NCBI GenBank assembly: GCA_023078685.1
Contig: JALGAS010000002.1
Coordinates: forward strand, 1,364,001 to 1,428,000
Source: Neopestalotiopsis rosae
Taxonomy: Eukaryota; Ascomycota; Sordariomycetes; Amphisphaeriales; Sporocadaceae
Reading direction: 5' to 3'
Length of the DNA stretch: 64,000 nt
The notes beneath the pieces are model-generated. The model saw only the letters and a program-made list of their open reading frames with translations, had not been told where the DNA came from and did not search any database. Position numbers and translations under genes: made by a program. Positions 53,888 to 64,000 of this stretch are shown piece after piece (position 1 is the stretch's first letter; the number at the start of each line of letters is the position of its first letter).

Positions 53888-56800
53888 CTAAACAGCATTA
53901 AGCAGATGTTCAACCACATCTGAGAATCCTCTGCCCAGAGCCCATTCTAGTATAGTAAAGCCTTCTGGATCTGGCAAATGCCCATTGACTTTGCCTGTGA
54001 AGAGAAGCTGTCTGACAACAAAATCATGCCCATTCGAGGCTGCCCATGATACTGGTGTCCGGCCCGAGTGATCAGGTAGATCAACGATAATTTCCTCCTT
54101 GTGGAGAAGCTTCTCAACCACAGCATGATGTCCATATTGAGCTGCCCATGACAGTGGTGTCCGGCCCCAGTCATCAGGTAGATCAACGATGATTCCTTCC
54201 TCTTGCAGAAGCCTTTCAACAACACCGTGATTTCCATACTGGGCTGCCAACGATAATGGTGTCCTTCCATTGACATCCATTGAAGAGATGTTAACTTCCT
54301 TCGTCGAAAGAAGCAACTCAACCACAGCGACACTTCCATTTTTGCATGCCCATGACAACGGTGTCTGACCGTGGCTACTGTCCCAGACATTCAAGTCGAC
54401 CTGATTTGTTCGTAAAAGCAGCTCGACCACTGCCTCGTGTCCATTTGCCGCCGCCTCGGACAGTGGTGTGTGACCATCAACTTTACCTCTATGATCGACA
54501 TCGATGCTTCCTGTATTCAGAAGTAACTCAACCACGTCTGTATGTCCGCTCGATGCAGCCCATGATAGTGGTGTTTGGTCATCGCCGTTTGCTAGATCCA
54601 TGTTGACTTGTTCTTTGCGCAATAAAAATTGAACTATGTCCGTGTGCCCGTTTGAAGCAGCTATCAAGAGGGGCGTTCGGCCTTCGCTGTCTATTGCATT
54701 GACATCAAGGTGAGCCGACAATACCTTGACCACGTTTGTCAATCCAAAACTCGATGCCAATTGGAGCCCATTTGTGATCTCTGCAAAGTGCAGAAGGTAT
54801 CCCTCGTCGCTGTGGGGTGACGTTCGGGTACGCAATGCTTGTATTGCTGCTTGGACATGGCGTTCTTTTCTGAGAAAGTCCACTACGTTTTGTTCGGATG
54901 TTGCTAATTGAGCATGGTAGGCCCACTCCATGGATGCGTACGCATAGAATGGGAATTTGGCGAGCCGTTCGTCCAAATCTCCATCCGTCTGGCATGACCC
55001 TTCGAACACTTCAAACGAGAGGTACGTGATGCAACTTTGAGTGATCTGGTCGTGTGCATTGGCGAACCATTTCATGCGTCTTTTTTCGAAATACTCATGT
55101 GCCGTGTAATGAACCAAGCGAACGGTGTTACTCTCCTCATCGACTGTGACTAGTCCGGCACAAATAGATTTTATCAAGCTGAGGTCAGGACAATATTGGG
55201 TGTTGATTGTCCTGGTATTTAGCCTGATAGCCAATGCATGCTGTAGTTCTGAACAGGATAATAATTGGCTCGTATGGGTGATCCATAGGAGGATGTTCTT
55301 CGCGAGTTGGGCGAAAGGTTGAGGTTGGCCATCGATTCTCTCCATGGCAAGGTCGTAAACATCGTTCAGAGGGTCTGATACTTTGTCAAGATGGTTCAGA
55401 GCATCGACAATGTCTCCCTTCGTTGGCAATGCAGTCAATGCATTCATGTGCAAGTCTGCGAGTAGGAACCTTGAAAGCTCTGTCAAAAAAATTCTGTTGA
55501 ACAAGAATCAAACATCGAGAAGGAAAAAGAAGAAAGAAAAGCTTACATCCCCTCTGCGAGTTGTGTGATTTTCGATACAACACGTTCGCATAAGTCATCG
55601 TCACATATTCCCCGGCTGAATCTCTCCCTCCGGCTCTGCAGCATCAAGCTTATGTCATCAGAGCGTGGAACAATGGGTATGGCTATCGTATTCTGACCCA
55701 TCAGCAAAGTGGCAATCTCCTCGTGAGGTCGTGACGTAGCGAGGAGACTTAGGCTTCTCTCAGCTTGCAAAGTTTTGATAGTCGACAAGATCTTCTCTCG
55801 ATTATCCCTCGTGCATTCATCCAGAGCGTCCAACACGACAAAGGCACGTTTGTATTCGGACAGCACGCGCTTCAACGCAGTGAATAATTTGGCACGCGTA
55901 AGTTGTGTGCCCTTTTTCTGGTTCTCTTCAAAAATATCGCGGATATAGTCTGGAAGGACCGGTAGACCGCGCAACAACTGTGCCAAGAGGCTGGCAAGCA
56001 CCGGCTCTACTGTTTGATCTTTCTGTTGAGAAAAGCTGAAGTAGAAGTAAGCTAAGCCCACGCTTGAGTCTGTCGAAAATTGATGGCCTAGGTTATCCAC
56101 AGTCGCAGACACCAGGATGGTTTTTCCTGCCCCGGGTATACCATGGCAGTAGAGTGTTCCTCCCTTCGTCCGAAGCCAGTCTTTGTATCCTGCAGAATTG
56201 AAGAACCACTGGTTCGTCTCCGGGTGCCAGCGACTCAGCATGTCGCTTTGATGAGCGCCATAATTGACCGTCGAAATCCAATCGATGACTTTCATGTCTT
56301 CCGTTTGGTTCAGCAGCTGCGTATTTCTTGCAGTGTCTTCTCGAATGGCATTGACGCTTTGAGACACTGTCTTCAGTTAGTCTCAAGTCGAATTTTTAAG
56401 AGTAAGTGAATTCAGCTGCTCACTGGTTCCAAGCAATGCAATGACTGGCTTCTCCCCATATACATCATCAGCATTCAAATAACCTAGCAATTCTTTCGCG
56501 AATGCAGCTGCTACTACAGCAGCGTGCTTTTGCCAAGTTTTGTTTTTATGCGAGTCAGCATAGTCGCAGATTCCTCGAATCACAATGCAAGGGAAATCGT
56601 CCATAAGCCCAGCAGCTTCCATTTCAATGCATAGAACTTTCTTGTCAAAATCGTTGAAAAGCCGATCTCTTGTGCGTGCGTCTTTGATGACCTGATTGCC
56701 CGATGCGATAAGCCCGTAGTATATACGCATGCCCCGCGGCTTTCGTTTCACGACTTGAGCTCTGTCGCAATATCGGCAATCGTCTCCAGCTTCGCTCTCT

Positions 56801-57453
56801 GAATATTCCTCGATTTCTTCGTCATCCTCGCTCTCTAGGTGCTGTTGGTCCACGTGATCGTAGCGTGCCTTGAACAAGATATCCTCTTGTTTGTCGGGTC
56901 TCACATACTGGGCCGCCATTTTGGGGTATCGTTCTTTCAGCTCTTCCAAGTACTGGGGTATCTTGGTTCCTTCCAAGTCGTGATCCGATCTCAGTCTCGT
57001 AAGAGCAGTCAGGAGCAAGGGTGGTGTACTTCTCAGAACGCCTGTTCGTCTGAAAATTCCGTGTCGTTCGGTCTTGCCCATGTCCCACTGGACGACTCCA
57101 GGATACTGATCGGTGGGCACACTAACAACAACGTCACCAAGTCTCACACGAGGAGAAACTCCCCCGCCGATGCCAACCATAAGTCCAAATCTAATAGCTG
57201 GAAAGGCGCGTACCATGTGCGCAGCGGCATTTGCAGCAGGAATAGGACCAATTTTCCCTTGAGGTAGACATACAATGACAATATTGTGCCGACCGATTGA
57301 ACCAAGTGTGTAGGTATTAGGGTCGTTAGGCTCCTTCGGGAGATTTGGGTGCCGCTCATTCAGCATCGCTATTGCTGCTGTCTGCTCTTCCGGCAAAGCA
57401 CAAACCCACCCAACGGCGTAATCATTGTGCGTACGTTCTCCAATCGGAGACAT
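53888..57453 (-). CDS. Fungal NLR: nucleoside-phosphorylase head, NACHT NTPase, ankyrin repeats
   Basis: Predicted STAND-type receptor of 1143 residues from three minus-strand exons: 57453-56424, 56366-55547, 55469-53888 (introns 57 and 77 nt). Residues about 12-320 are a PNP_UDP_1 domain (NDYAVGWVCALPEEQTAAIA, VGIGGGVSPRVRLGDVVVSV, CIEMEAAGLMDDFPCIVIRG, ICDYADSHKNKTWQKHAA). The NACHT module has its P-loop at residues 419-426 (GIPGAGKT) and Walker B near 519-526 (AFVVLDALDEC). A winged-helix part follows, joined by the second splice as QLAEG-MFLLADLHMNALTALP. Residues about 870-1143 hold eight clear ankyrin units (TPLSWAASSGHTDVVELLL type) that are unusually alike. In fungi this architecture mediates self/non-self or microbe recognition and can trigger regulated cell death; that role is inferred. 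Normal GTPase/ATPase motifs suggest an intact gene. Confidence 0.92.
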
Positions 57454-59695
57454 TGCTTTTTTCTGGGTACAATTACCCTTTCTGTATGCCCCAGCTAATT
57501 CATAAATCTTGTGTCATGAACAAGGAGCCGTCAGGGGACAAAGTGCAAGAAATTGTTCGGCGAGGGGGGAAAGTGCAAGAAACTCGCTGGCATAAGATTT
57601 CGATCGAGCCTAATGCTCTGATTTTAAGAGACAGAGGCGATACATTCAAAAGCTGCGATTGGCTGGTGAAGTGCATTACTATTGAGCAGGGCGTATCTTC
57701 CAAGGTTGTTGTCCGAGCGGGGTCAACTGCCCAGATGCCGGAATTACTCTCTTGCGAGGCTGCAATAGTTGTACAGAGAGTGAAAGATGGGAAGTCCTAC
57801 AAAAGAAAGGGACAAAGCCATTGGAGACCGTTGCCACTGGACAGACAACGTGGAAGGATGAACTGTACTACGCCCCATACAAAGGAGAAAAGGGAAAACC
57901 ATTTCAGGATGACCCACAACCAGATCCTCTACCCGCGAATTCCGGTTCTGCTCACACCATCTCCAACCAGAAATGTTGAAAGCTCATGACATCCTGGGTT
58001 CGTAACAATGCTAGTGACACGAATGAGTGTGGACAGATAGATCTGAGGCGGGGAAAAAAGAAAAAAGAAAAAGAACGATATGGTGAGCTCATGTCCTCTT
58101 TCCGGTATTGGCATATTGAGTAGCATGGTTACTGTTATACAACCTCAACTCTGGGTAGTAGCCCGATCAATCTAAGAAAACATTGTATTACCCAAGCCGG
58201 AGTCAATCAGTGTCTGCACAGGTAGTTGCTTGTGTCAAGGTCGTGTCATTTGGACAATTTCAATCCATGCAATCAAATGTCAAGATCAATGATATCATAG
58301 AACAATGAAGGGCTTGAAGACCACGAGCGGTAATCAGATATAATGAATTATACCGAAATGAATGAATTCTGATAGATTCCCCGGCCCTGTCGCGCCTTGT
58401 CAGATGACAACCCGATAGTTGAATATGATTTACAGTTTCAGGAACATCTGAAGAAGAACATGTCCTCGAAGCAAAGATATATAAACTAAGTGATAAAAAT
58501 TTCAACTCGATGGAAACATAATTGCGGGCTACAGAAACCTTCTCGAGTTCCCAGACCTTTTCTTCAACTTTGCTTGTATTGAACATAGCAAGGAGATCAC
58601 GCAAGTGTTCGCTGGATGTCACCCATCGCAAGAGGCGCAGTGCCGATGTAACCAAGAGTATCAAAATCAATCCTTGCTCCTAAATGTCACTGATCTTGTC
58701 TATATGTACTAGAACATGGAGCTGATTCTTCGGGTCATGTACTGGTACGGTCTCAAATCCCCATGCGTCCCCCACTACCCATGCTTGTCTCGCCTATATT
58801 GTCAGCCCCCATGCTCTGGTCAAGGGTATGAGCACGTTGGGCAGTATAAGATAACAAACTTCCGCACCCCAAAACGTGCTGTTCTGCACCGATCACTTTT
58901 TTTATTCAATTAAAAACAGTGTCTGCTGACACAAGCGAGGCATGGTAGATTTGCTATCCTCGCTTGCGGAGCAAGTACGTCACGCATATAGGCCGTGCCC
59001 TCATCGATATGCGGCCTCTTCGTTGCGTCACAGAAGAGAATATGGTCACAAGATATCAGAGATCGACATAATTCGTGTTGGGATTCGAAGACTGCAGAAA
59101 ATCTATTTGGGGGCCTTTCTAGCGAGACACAATTCGGACCCGACATGAGCAACATGAGCACGTCATTACGAATGACGGAGATCGTCCAGACGGTATACTA
59201 CGATTCAGGCTATCATGACGACTGCGCATCTCGATCAACGATACCCACTCGGCATTACCAAAGGAGACCAACGATAGGTTGGCAGGTCAAGTCCCAGAAA
59301 TTTTTCAGGGTCTTCGAGTGCCCCGATGATCTGGGCGAGAAACAAGTCCTTTCACAATCCTTTGTAGACCAACATCAACAAAGCAGGTATGTCAAAGTGA
59401 CTTGGGTGGCCGTTCTCTCAGGAAACAATGGTGTTCAAGTCACGTTGTTGACAGAGTCAATGGATTCATTCAACGTCTTTGTCTCATTGTTGTTCAGGTC
59501 ACTGTATATAACAGACTGATCAACATGGACCGGCGACTGTGCGAGATGGCTGAGTTGATTGATTTAATGTTCTGTTTACGCTGCAGGATCTGAGCTGCTT
59601 TTTTACTAATCTGGACGTTCGGTGTCCTTGTACATTTCAATCTCCTTTCTATTCCTCATCTTTTTCCTTTACTATATACTAGACCAAAAGCCAAG
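57454..59695. other. Intergenic region beside the NLR
   Basis: About 2.2 kb upstream of the NLR (-) and the Cys-rich protein (+). Open frames include 57,345-57,989 (+, largely antisense to the NLR start), 58,260-58,670 (-) and 58,995-59,519 (+, the part from Met 59,145 looks mildly protein-like, e.g. KSQKFFRVFECPDDLGEKQ). None has a recognised domain or secure start, so none is called. The right end (59,600-59,690) is T/C-rich leader sequence. Confidence 0.4.
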
Positions 59696-60724
59696 ATGTG
59701 TCAGGGACACACGGTCCTTATGCTGAGATGCAGCCACACACTCAACCACTACAGCGTGCGCTGCGGATGGCGTTGCTGGGAGCCCTGCGCGATATGCGCA
59801 TCGGCAGCCCACGACGCACGCGTACACCCGTGCGACAAAGGTAAGCGAGGCGAGCGCTGCGAGCGAGACCAGCCCAGCGGCCCCGAATATGTCCTCGATG
59901 ACTACTGTTCCCAGTGCGACCCGACGTGGCGGCTCTACGAGGCCAAGTCGCTCTTCGAGGACCGGCGGGAGGAGCTCGAGGAGCAGCGGCGGGGGGACGG
60001 TCCTGACCATGAGCTGGACCGTATCCTCACCGCGCTGGAGGCGGGATATCTCGAGGCGAGACAAAAGATCATGGTCACGAGCCCCGAGATACAGGACCAT
60101 GTGCCTTTCCTCGCATGCGTCGATATGACGCAGCTCGGGTTGAGTTCTCGGTGGGTCGGCACACGGTGCGTCTGGGATGACCGTCCTAGCGATGCCGGAC
60201 AAATACAAGAAGGACAAAGAAACGAGCCAAGGAACAATACAGAAATAGATACGTCCTGGCGGGCCAATCTTGGCTGGGGTAGCGTCCCGTCTAATCGATC
60301 TGACTCCTTTTATGAAGAGACGGACGGGGAAGGGATACACTACGAAGAAGCGGAAGGAGATCGATTAAACAGACAAAGCAATGAGGACGAAAGCAAAGAC
60401 AAAGACCAGTACAGTGAAGTAGATTGGCTCGAGATTGCGGAACTTCAAATTGATGAACCGAGGTCCTACTCGAGGGCACAAGAACCACTGGCAAAGCGAG
60501 AGCTAGATACATTACCATCGTTACTGCCCCCAGAGATGGAAAACCATGGTGATCCTCAGAGCAACGAGGAAGTCGTGCAGGTCATGACCTCTCTTCGTCA
60601 ATTGCAGCCGCCTAAGACAACGTTGTTAGTTTCTCGAAACCAACGGCCAGGCACAAAGAGCGATGCCTTGTCACGGTGGGAAGAGTCTAGGTTATCAAAA
60701 TCTATAGAATTTCTTCGTCGGTAA
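59696..60724 (+). CDS. Unrecognised protein with Cys-rich N-terminus and acidic tail
   Basis: An intronless 342-residue protein I do not recognise. The first ~75 residues hold about a dozen cysteines with His (MCQGHTVLMLRCSHTLNHYS, CGWRCWEPCAICASAAHD, ERCERDQPSG, DDYCSQCDPTWRLYEAKSLF), an arrangement suited to zinc binding. Residues 90-150 are a charged helical segment (LFEDRREELEEQRRGDGPDH). The rest is acidic and disordered (DRLNRQSNEDESKDKDQYSE) and ends in a basic tail. Proteins of this shape are common species-specific unknowns in moulds. The 5' sequence and start context (CAAGATGTGTC) fit a real gene, and codon use is even through the frame. Confidence 0.65.
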   Translation: MCQGHTVLMLRCSHTLNHYSVRCGWRCWEPCAICASAAHDARVHPCDKGKRGERCERDQPSGPEYVLDDYCSQCDPTWRLYEAKSLFEDRREELEEQRRGDGPDHELDRILTALEAGYLEARQKIMVTSPEIQDHVPFLACVDMTQLGLSSRWVGTRCVWDDRPSDAGQIQEGQRNEPRNNTEIDTSWRANLGWGSVPSNRSDSFYEETDGEGIHYEEAEGDRLNRQSNEDESKDKDQYSEVDWLEIAELQIDEPRSYSRAQEPLAKRELDTLPSLLPPEMENHGDPQSNEEVVQVMTSLRQLQPPKTTLLVSRNQRPGTKSDALSRWEESRLSKSIEFLRR

Positions 60725-61075
60725 GATCCTGCGCTAGAGTCGTTAGTGTAACTTCACCTTATATAATCCATACTGTTTCACTTGTATTGCACAAGTTTTG
60801 CTCAAAAAGGTCAATCAATAACTCCATGTTGATTTTATACCAATAATGATATGTATGCTGAATGATATGAAAGCCCGTATTGCCTGGTTGAAGTAGATGC
60901 TCGCCAAATGATATGAGATGGTATGGTATGCCTGTAAATGCCGACCCAAAGTGTAAATGCCCAAGATTGATGACAAAATACGCCCAAAATGTGCAAAATG
61001 CCGAATGCGAATGTCATGATCGTTTCTTTTTCCCCCGTCCCAATTCTCATGCTCCCTTCCTAGCCAATAATGCAA
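60725..61075. other. Convergent 3' spacer
   Basis: About 350 bases between two convergent genes. AT-rich, nothing else is seen. Confidence 0.55.
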
Positions 61076-62845
61076 TTACCGATTGTCCGGTACGTTTGAT
61101 GCTCCTAATTTGAGTGCAATATCCATTGCACTGACCACCGTATCGTCTTTGGCGCTGTCGGTCGGCCCACGGCCAGCTTCTCTCTCTTTCAGAATGTCTT
61201 TCTTTGTGCTGCGGTATTCTGCCTTTCGGCTTCTGGCCAATTCGCCTGCTCTTCGCCGATCGCTGGCGCTCACCAGTAGTGGCACGCCGATTATAGCGTC
61301 GTAGACTTCCTTGACCTCGGCAACATTGGCATGATGACGCTTTGCCACGTCTTCAAAGGGAAATCTCTCGTGGCAGGTCTCGGCAATGTCAACAATGAGA
61401 TTGCGTGCCGGCTTTCGATGCTTTGTTGATGGCGTCGGATGCGACTTGGCTGGGCTGATTGGCGCTGCTGGCAAGGTCGTAGGGGAAGATGGTGCTGTTT
61501 GACGCATCTCATCTCTCTTGGCGCTGATCGGCGTCCGCGGAGGGCTGCTGCTTGGTTCCGGCTGTGTCTGCGCAGAATTCAAAATTTGCGGATGGAATGG
61601 TAGGCCGCCATGATGCTGTAGGGTGCCCTGGAAGCCATGTGGGTGCATTGGCATCATCATGGGATGAAATCCTGGGTTATATGGCGACATCGCCATGTAT
61701 TGCTGAGGTGAGGGCAGATATGAATGCATGGGTGGACATGGTATCTGTGGCATTGCATGAGAGGTCATCTTCGACATACCCATCATAGGCGTCGGCAAAA
61801 CTTGAGGTCTCGGCATCATAGCTCTGTGACTCTGTGCGATGCAGGCTTGACAAGGAGCCTTGGCTCCATGAGGGTGACTGATAACAGGTGTTGTCGTCGG
61901 CGTAGTCGTTGGGCGTGGTGATGTGATAGGAGGAGTCTGTTTGGTTCTGTCAGGTGGTTGCTCACAAGATTCTGTAACTGAAGGGGATGCAGGTAAAGGC
62001 GTACTTGACATGGCTATATCCATATTTTTCAGAGAGCCTGGAGACGGACTATTTATGGGCGTCATGGTCTGATTGATAAAAACTGTATGCTGGTGATGAT
62101 GGTGACTTGCAGGAGGCATTTGAAAGGCACTCTGCGGCCTTATAGACGGATTTCGCGGCATGTGTGAAGCCTCTTGGGAGGAATTGTGGTGATTGACCAC
62201 ATCAGGGGATGACATGGTAGCATCCAACATGGAGAATGGTGTGGTGGGACATAGCTGCTTTGGTGATAGCGGAGGCGAACTCATGGGCCTGGGTCTGCTG
62301 GCAGGTTGATTCAAGACAAAGCGGTCCAGACATGCCGCGAGTGGCAGAGATACACCCCTCATGGCGTTTGCAGCTTCAGTATCGTGAAAGTCAGATGGTA
62401 GACCGACCATGCCAGTGCTTATCCTCCGATCTTGAGCGTAAGCATTCGTCTTGTTTTGCTGCTGACCGCCATTTCCTGCCAAGGCCACCACAGGAGCAGG
62501 CGTGAGTTGGATCTCAGGCACTGCATATGGTGACATTTGATTTGGTAGCTGATCACTATGTTGAAATGGAGACTGATGTTGCTGTTGCGGTTGAATTGCA
62601 TGATAAGATGGCCCTGTTGTGCTGGAGTTTGTGACCTTGATCTTCAATTTCGTCTGGGCGACCTTCTGCTTCTTCACGGGCTGGGATGAGATGAACTGGA
62701 TATCATCGTCTGATCTTTTTGAAGGCACTCTTGACTGGGTGTTGTAGGCTGGCCTTTGCGCCGTTGAAAATGATCCGGAGTGATCATGATTGTTCATCTG
62801 ACCAGAGCCGCCCCGAGCGGGAGCCGCGTTGAGGGGCGCAGACAT
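61076..62845 (-). CDS. Large disordered nuclear-type protein, unrecognised
   Basis: Intronless, 589 residues. The N-terminal ~450 are low-complexity: Ser/Pro/Gln/His/Met-rich, with a basic stretch SSQPVKKQKVAQTKLKIKV near residue 55 that could be a nuclear-localisation signal and PMMGMSKMTSHAMPQIPCPP further on. The last ~130 residues are charged and helical: ARNLIVDIAETCHERFPFED, AKRHHANVAEVKEVYDAIIG, then a basic helix ASDRRRAGELARSRKAEYRS. This resembles a small DNA- or chromatin-associated helical domain, but I cannot name it. Frequent Ser-Pro pairs suggest phosphorylation. The first Met, with a typical upstream leader, is taken as the start. Confidence 0.75.
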   Translation of the reverse strand: MSAPLNAAPARGGSGQMNNHDHSGSFSTAQRPAYNTQSRVPSKRSDDDIQFISSQPVKKQKVAQTKLKIKVTNSSTTGPSYHAIQPQQQHQSPFQHSDQLPNQMSPYAVPEIQLTPAPVVALAGNGGQQQNKTNAYAQDRRISTGMVGLPSDFHDTEAANAMRGVSLPLAACLDRFVLNQPASRPRPMSSPPLSPKQLCPTTPFSMLDATMSSPDVVNHHNSSQEASHMPRNPSIRPQSAFQMPPASHHHHQHTVFINQTMTPINSPSPGSLKNMDIAMSSTPLPASPSVTESCEQPPDRTKQTPPITSPRPTTTPTTTPVISHPHGAKAPCQACIAQSHRAMMPRPQVLPTPMMGMSKMTSHAMPQIPCPPMHSYLPSPQQYMAMSPYNPGFHPMMMPMHPHGFQGTLQHHGGLPFHPQILNSAQTQPEPSSSPPRTPISAKRDEMRQTAPSSPTTLPAAPISPAKSHPTPSTKHRKPARNLIVDIAETCHERFPFEDVAKRHHANVAEVKEVYDAIIGVPLLVSASDRRRAGELARSRKAEYRSTKKDILKEREAGRGPTDSAKDDTVVSAMDIALKLGASNVPDNR

Positions 62846-64000
62846 GGCTTGCAGCTCTTTTTTTTCTTTATTTTGTTCCTTGCGGCGATTGGCAAAGGCG
62901 GCAAAGTGATGGGATCACCACGGGACAGTCTCCGCTGACGAAGGAGATGCGCTGCCGTCAAGCTGCGCAATGTCGCCGGATATTTGTAGAAATTGCGGGA
63001 TGGATCGGGAAGAAAGCGACAGAATCACCGGGGTCCGGAGGTGAGTTGTAGGAGCAAAATTGAGGAGGAGAGGCGAGACATGAGACTTCCCCCGCAGCGA
63101 GTAATGATCGTCAATGAAGCTTCTTTCTTTGCACATGAATTGTCTGTCCTTCTCCAATTGGTGACTGAAACGAAAGTCAAAGACTCAAAACCACCCCTGC
63201 ATGGGGAAAGCGAGAAGTAGCAGTGGTAGTAGTAGTAGTAGTAGTAGTAGGAGGAGTAAAATATGTCCGCCAGTCGGTATTTGAGGTTCGTTCCCGAATT
63301 AAAGGTCAACAGTTGCCACAGATTTACACTGACAGGTATTTCATTGTGACTTTGATCCAGGAGCTGTGCGGGTATCAAAGACTGATGTTAGGCAGGGGGA
63401 AAAGGAGGGAGGAGGGAGAAAAAAGAAGTCGACGATGCTAACAAGTTCGCTCGAAAGAGATGCGAAATCTGACAAGTGACTGACTGAATTATCGGACCTG
63501 GCTGACATGTGCTGCAGTTCAGTCCCTTTCTCTCTGATGTGCATCGAATGTATGCAAGATGCGGAAAGCAACAATATAGGTGAGACCTGCCGCTGGTTGA
63601 CATACCGAGCGGTGTCGCAAGTGAGTGGTTGCGGGTCTAATTGCAGGGACCAGTATGGTATCATCTCGCTTATCCTGGTCAGTTTGAGCGTTGAGAGAGT
63701 CTGTGCCAACGTGGTTGCTTGAAAGAGGCATCCCAGGCTGTGCCCGCTATCGATAGAAAGTGGGTGATTTCATGTGCAGTAGGATAAAAATAGACAAAAG
63801 ATGAGTGCCTACCTAGTGAATAAAGAAGAGTTCATATAGAGGCAGCAGGCGTCAAGAAGCATAACAGACAAGAATAAGATAAACTGAAGCAAACACATTA
63901 TGACCACTACTGTACGTATAATGCGGCAACCTCAGGTATCAAACAGTACCTACATCCACAGCACAGGGACATCGTAGCAGCGGCAGAGACACACTAAAGT
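62846..64000. other. Promoter region of the disordered protein; window edge
   Basis: About 1.15 kb with a T-rich leader next to the gene start, a GTA microsatellite, and short motif-free frames. A gene beyond the window edge may use the far part as its promoter or 3' end. Confidence 0.45.
63226..63250. repeat. GTA trinucleotide microsatellite, eight units
   Basis: (GTA)8 plus one G, uninterrupted, followed by a GGAGGA variant. It lies about 380 bases upstream of the start of the disordered protein and would be length-variable between isolates. Confidence 0.9.

Noticed and set aside
57345..57989. 214-codon plus-strand frame over the NLR start
   Set aside because: Half is antisense to the conserved NLR N-terminus; the rest is featureless.
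59145..59519. Possible small protein from Met 59,145
   Set aside because: Mildly protein-like but no recognised domain, uncertain start and no clear splice partners.

Overview
This window is nuclear DNA from a filamentous ascomycete, most likely a Pezizomycotina mould of the Sordariomycetes type. The evidence is the gene style: most genes have short GT-AG introns of about 48-105 bases with CTAAC/CTGAC-like branch sites, spacing is about one gene per 2.5 kb, both strands are used with no operons, and the families are typically fungal (bZIP-DUF3425, NACHT-ankyrin NLR with a nucleoside-phosphorylase head, CYSTM protein, NCS1 permease, GILT-like and atypical hexokinase proteins). I assembled the spliced models by eye from splice signals, reading frame and protein continuity.

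Layout. 1-3.9 kb: no gene I can support. 3.9-6.7 kb: an NCS1 purine/cytosine permease convergent with riboflavin reductase RIB7. 9.9-12.1 kb: an 11-exon homogentisate 1,2-dioxygenase. 15.5-18.0 kb: a CYSTM stress-type peptide convergent with an FAD monooxygenase of the salicylate-hydroxylase type. 19.3-23.7 kb: ribokinase, an unrecognised Ser-rich protein, a small membrane protein and a catalytically dead E2-like (UEV/AKTIP-type) protein. 24.7-30.6 kb: an accessory-looking block with a broken MFS transporter tail, a cupin, a bZIP regulator and two zinc-type alcohol dehydrogenases. 32.3-36.1 kb: a CCDC124/Lso2-like ribosome factor, a frame-broken unknown gene and a tandem-domain GFA-type zinc protein. 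37.6-42.9 kb: splicing factor Cef1/Cdc5 and a 14-TM MFS transporter with a problematic splice junction. 44.1-49.7 kb: an atypical hexokinase with an 18-nt exon, a GILT-like protein, and the scavenger decapping enzyme Dcs1, whose coding end overlaps that of the GILT-like gene by 35 bp. 50.6-53.5 kb: an alpha/beta hydrolase and an intracellular GH43 enzyme. 53.9-57.5 kb: a PNP_UDP-NACHT-ankyrin NLR. 59.7-62.8 kb: a Cys-rich unknown protein and a disordered nuclear-type protein.

How the genes relate. Most are independent housekeeping genes (RIB7, RBK1, CEF1, DCS1, the CCDC124-like gene). The most accessory-looking stretch is 24.7-36.1 kb, where several oxidoreductase or aldehyde-type genes sit beside a bZIP regulator among AT-rich, decayed sequence. 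The most system-like gene is the NLR at 53.9-57.5 kb, a fungal innate-immunity or self/non-self type receptor whose ankyrin units are strikingly uniform.

Limits. No database search was possible. Names rest on recognised motifs and family architecture; splice sites are predictions; untranslated regions and transcription start sites are not determined.
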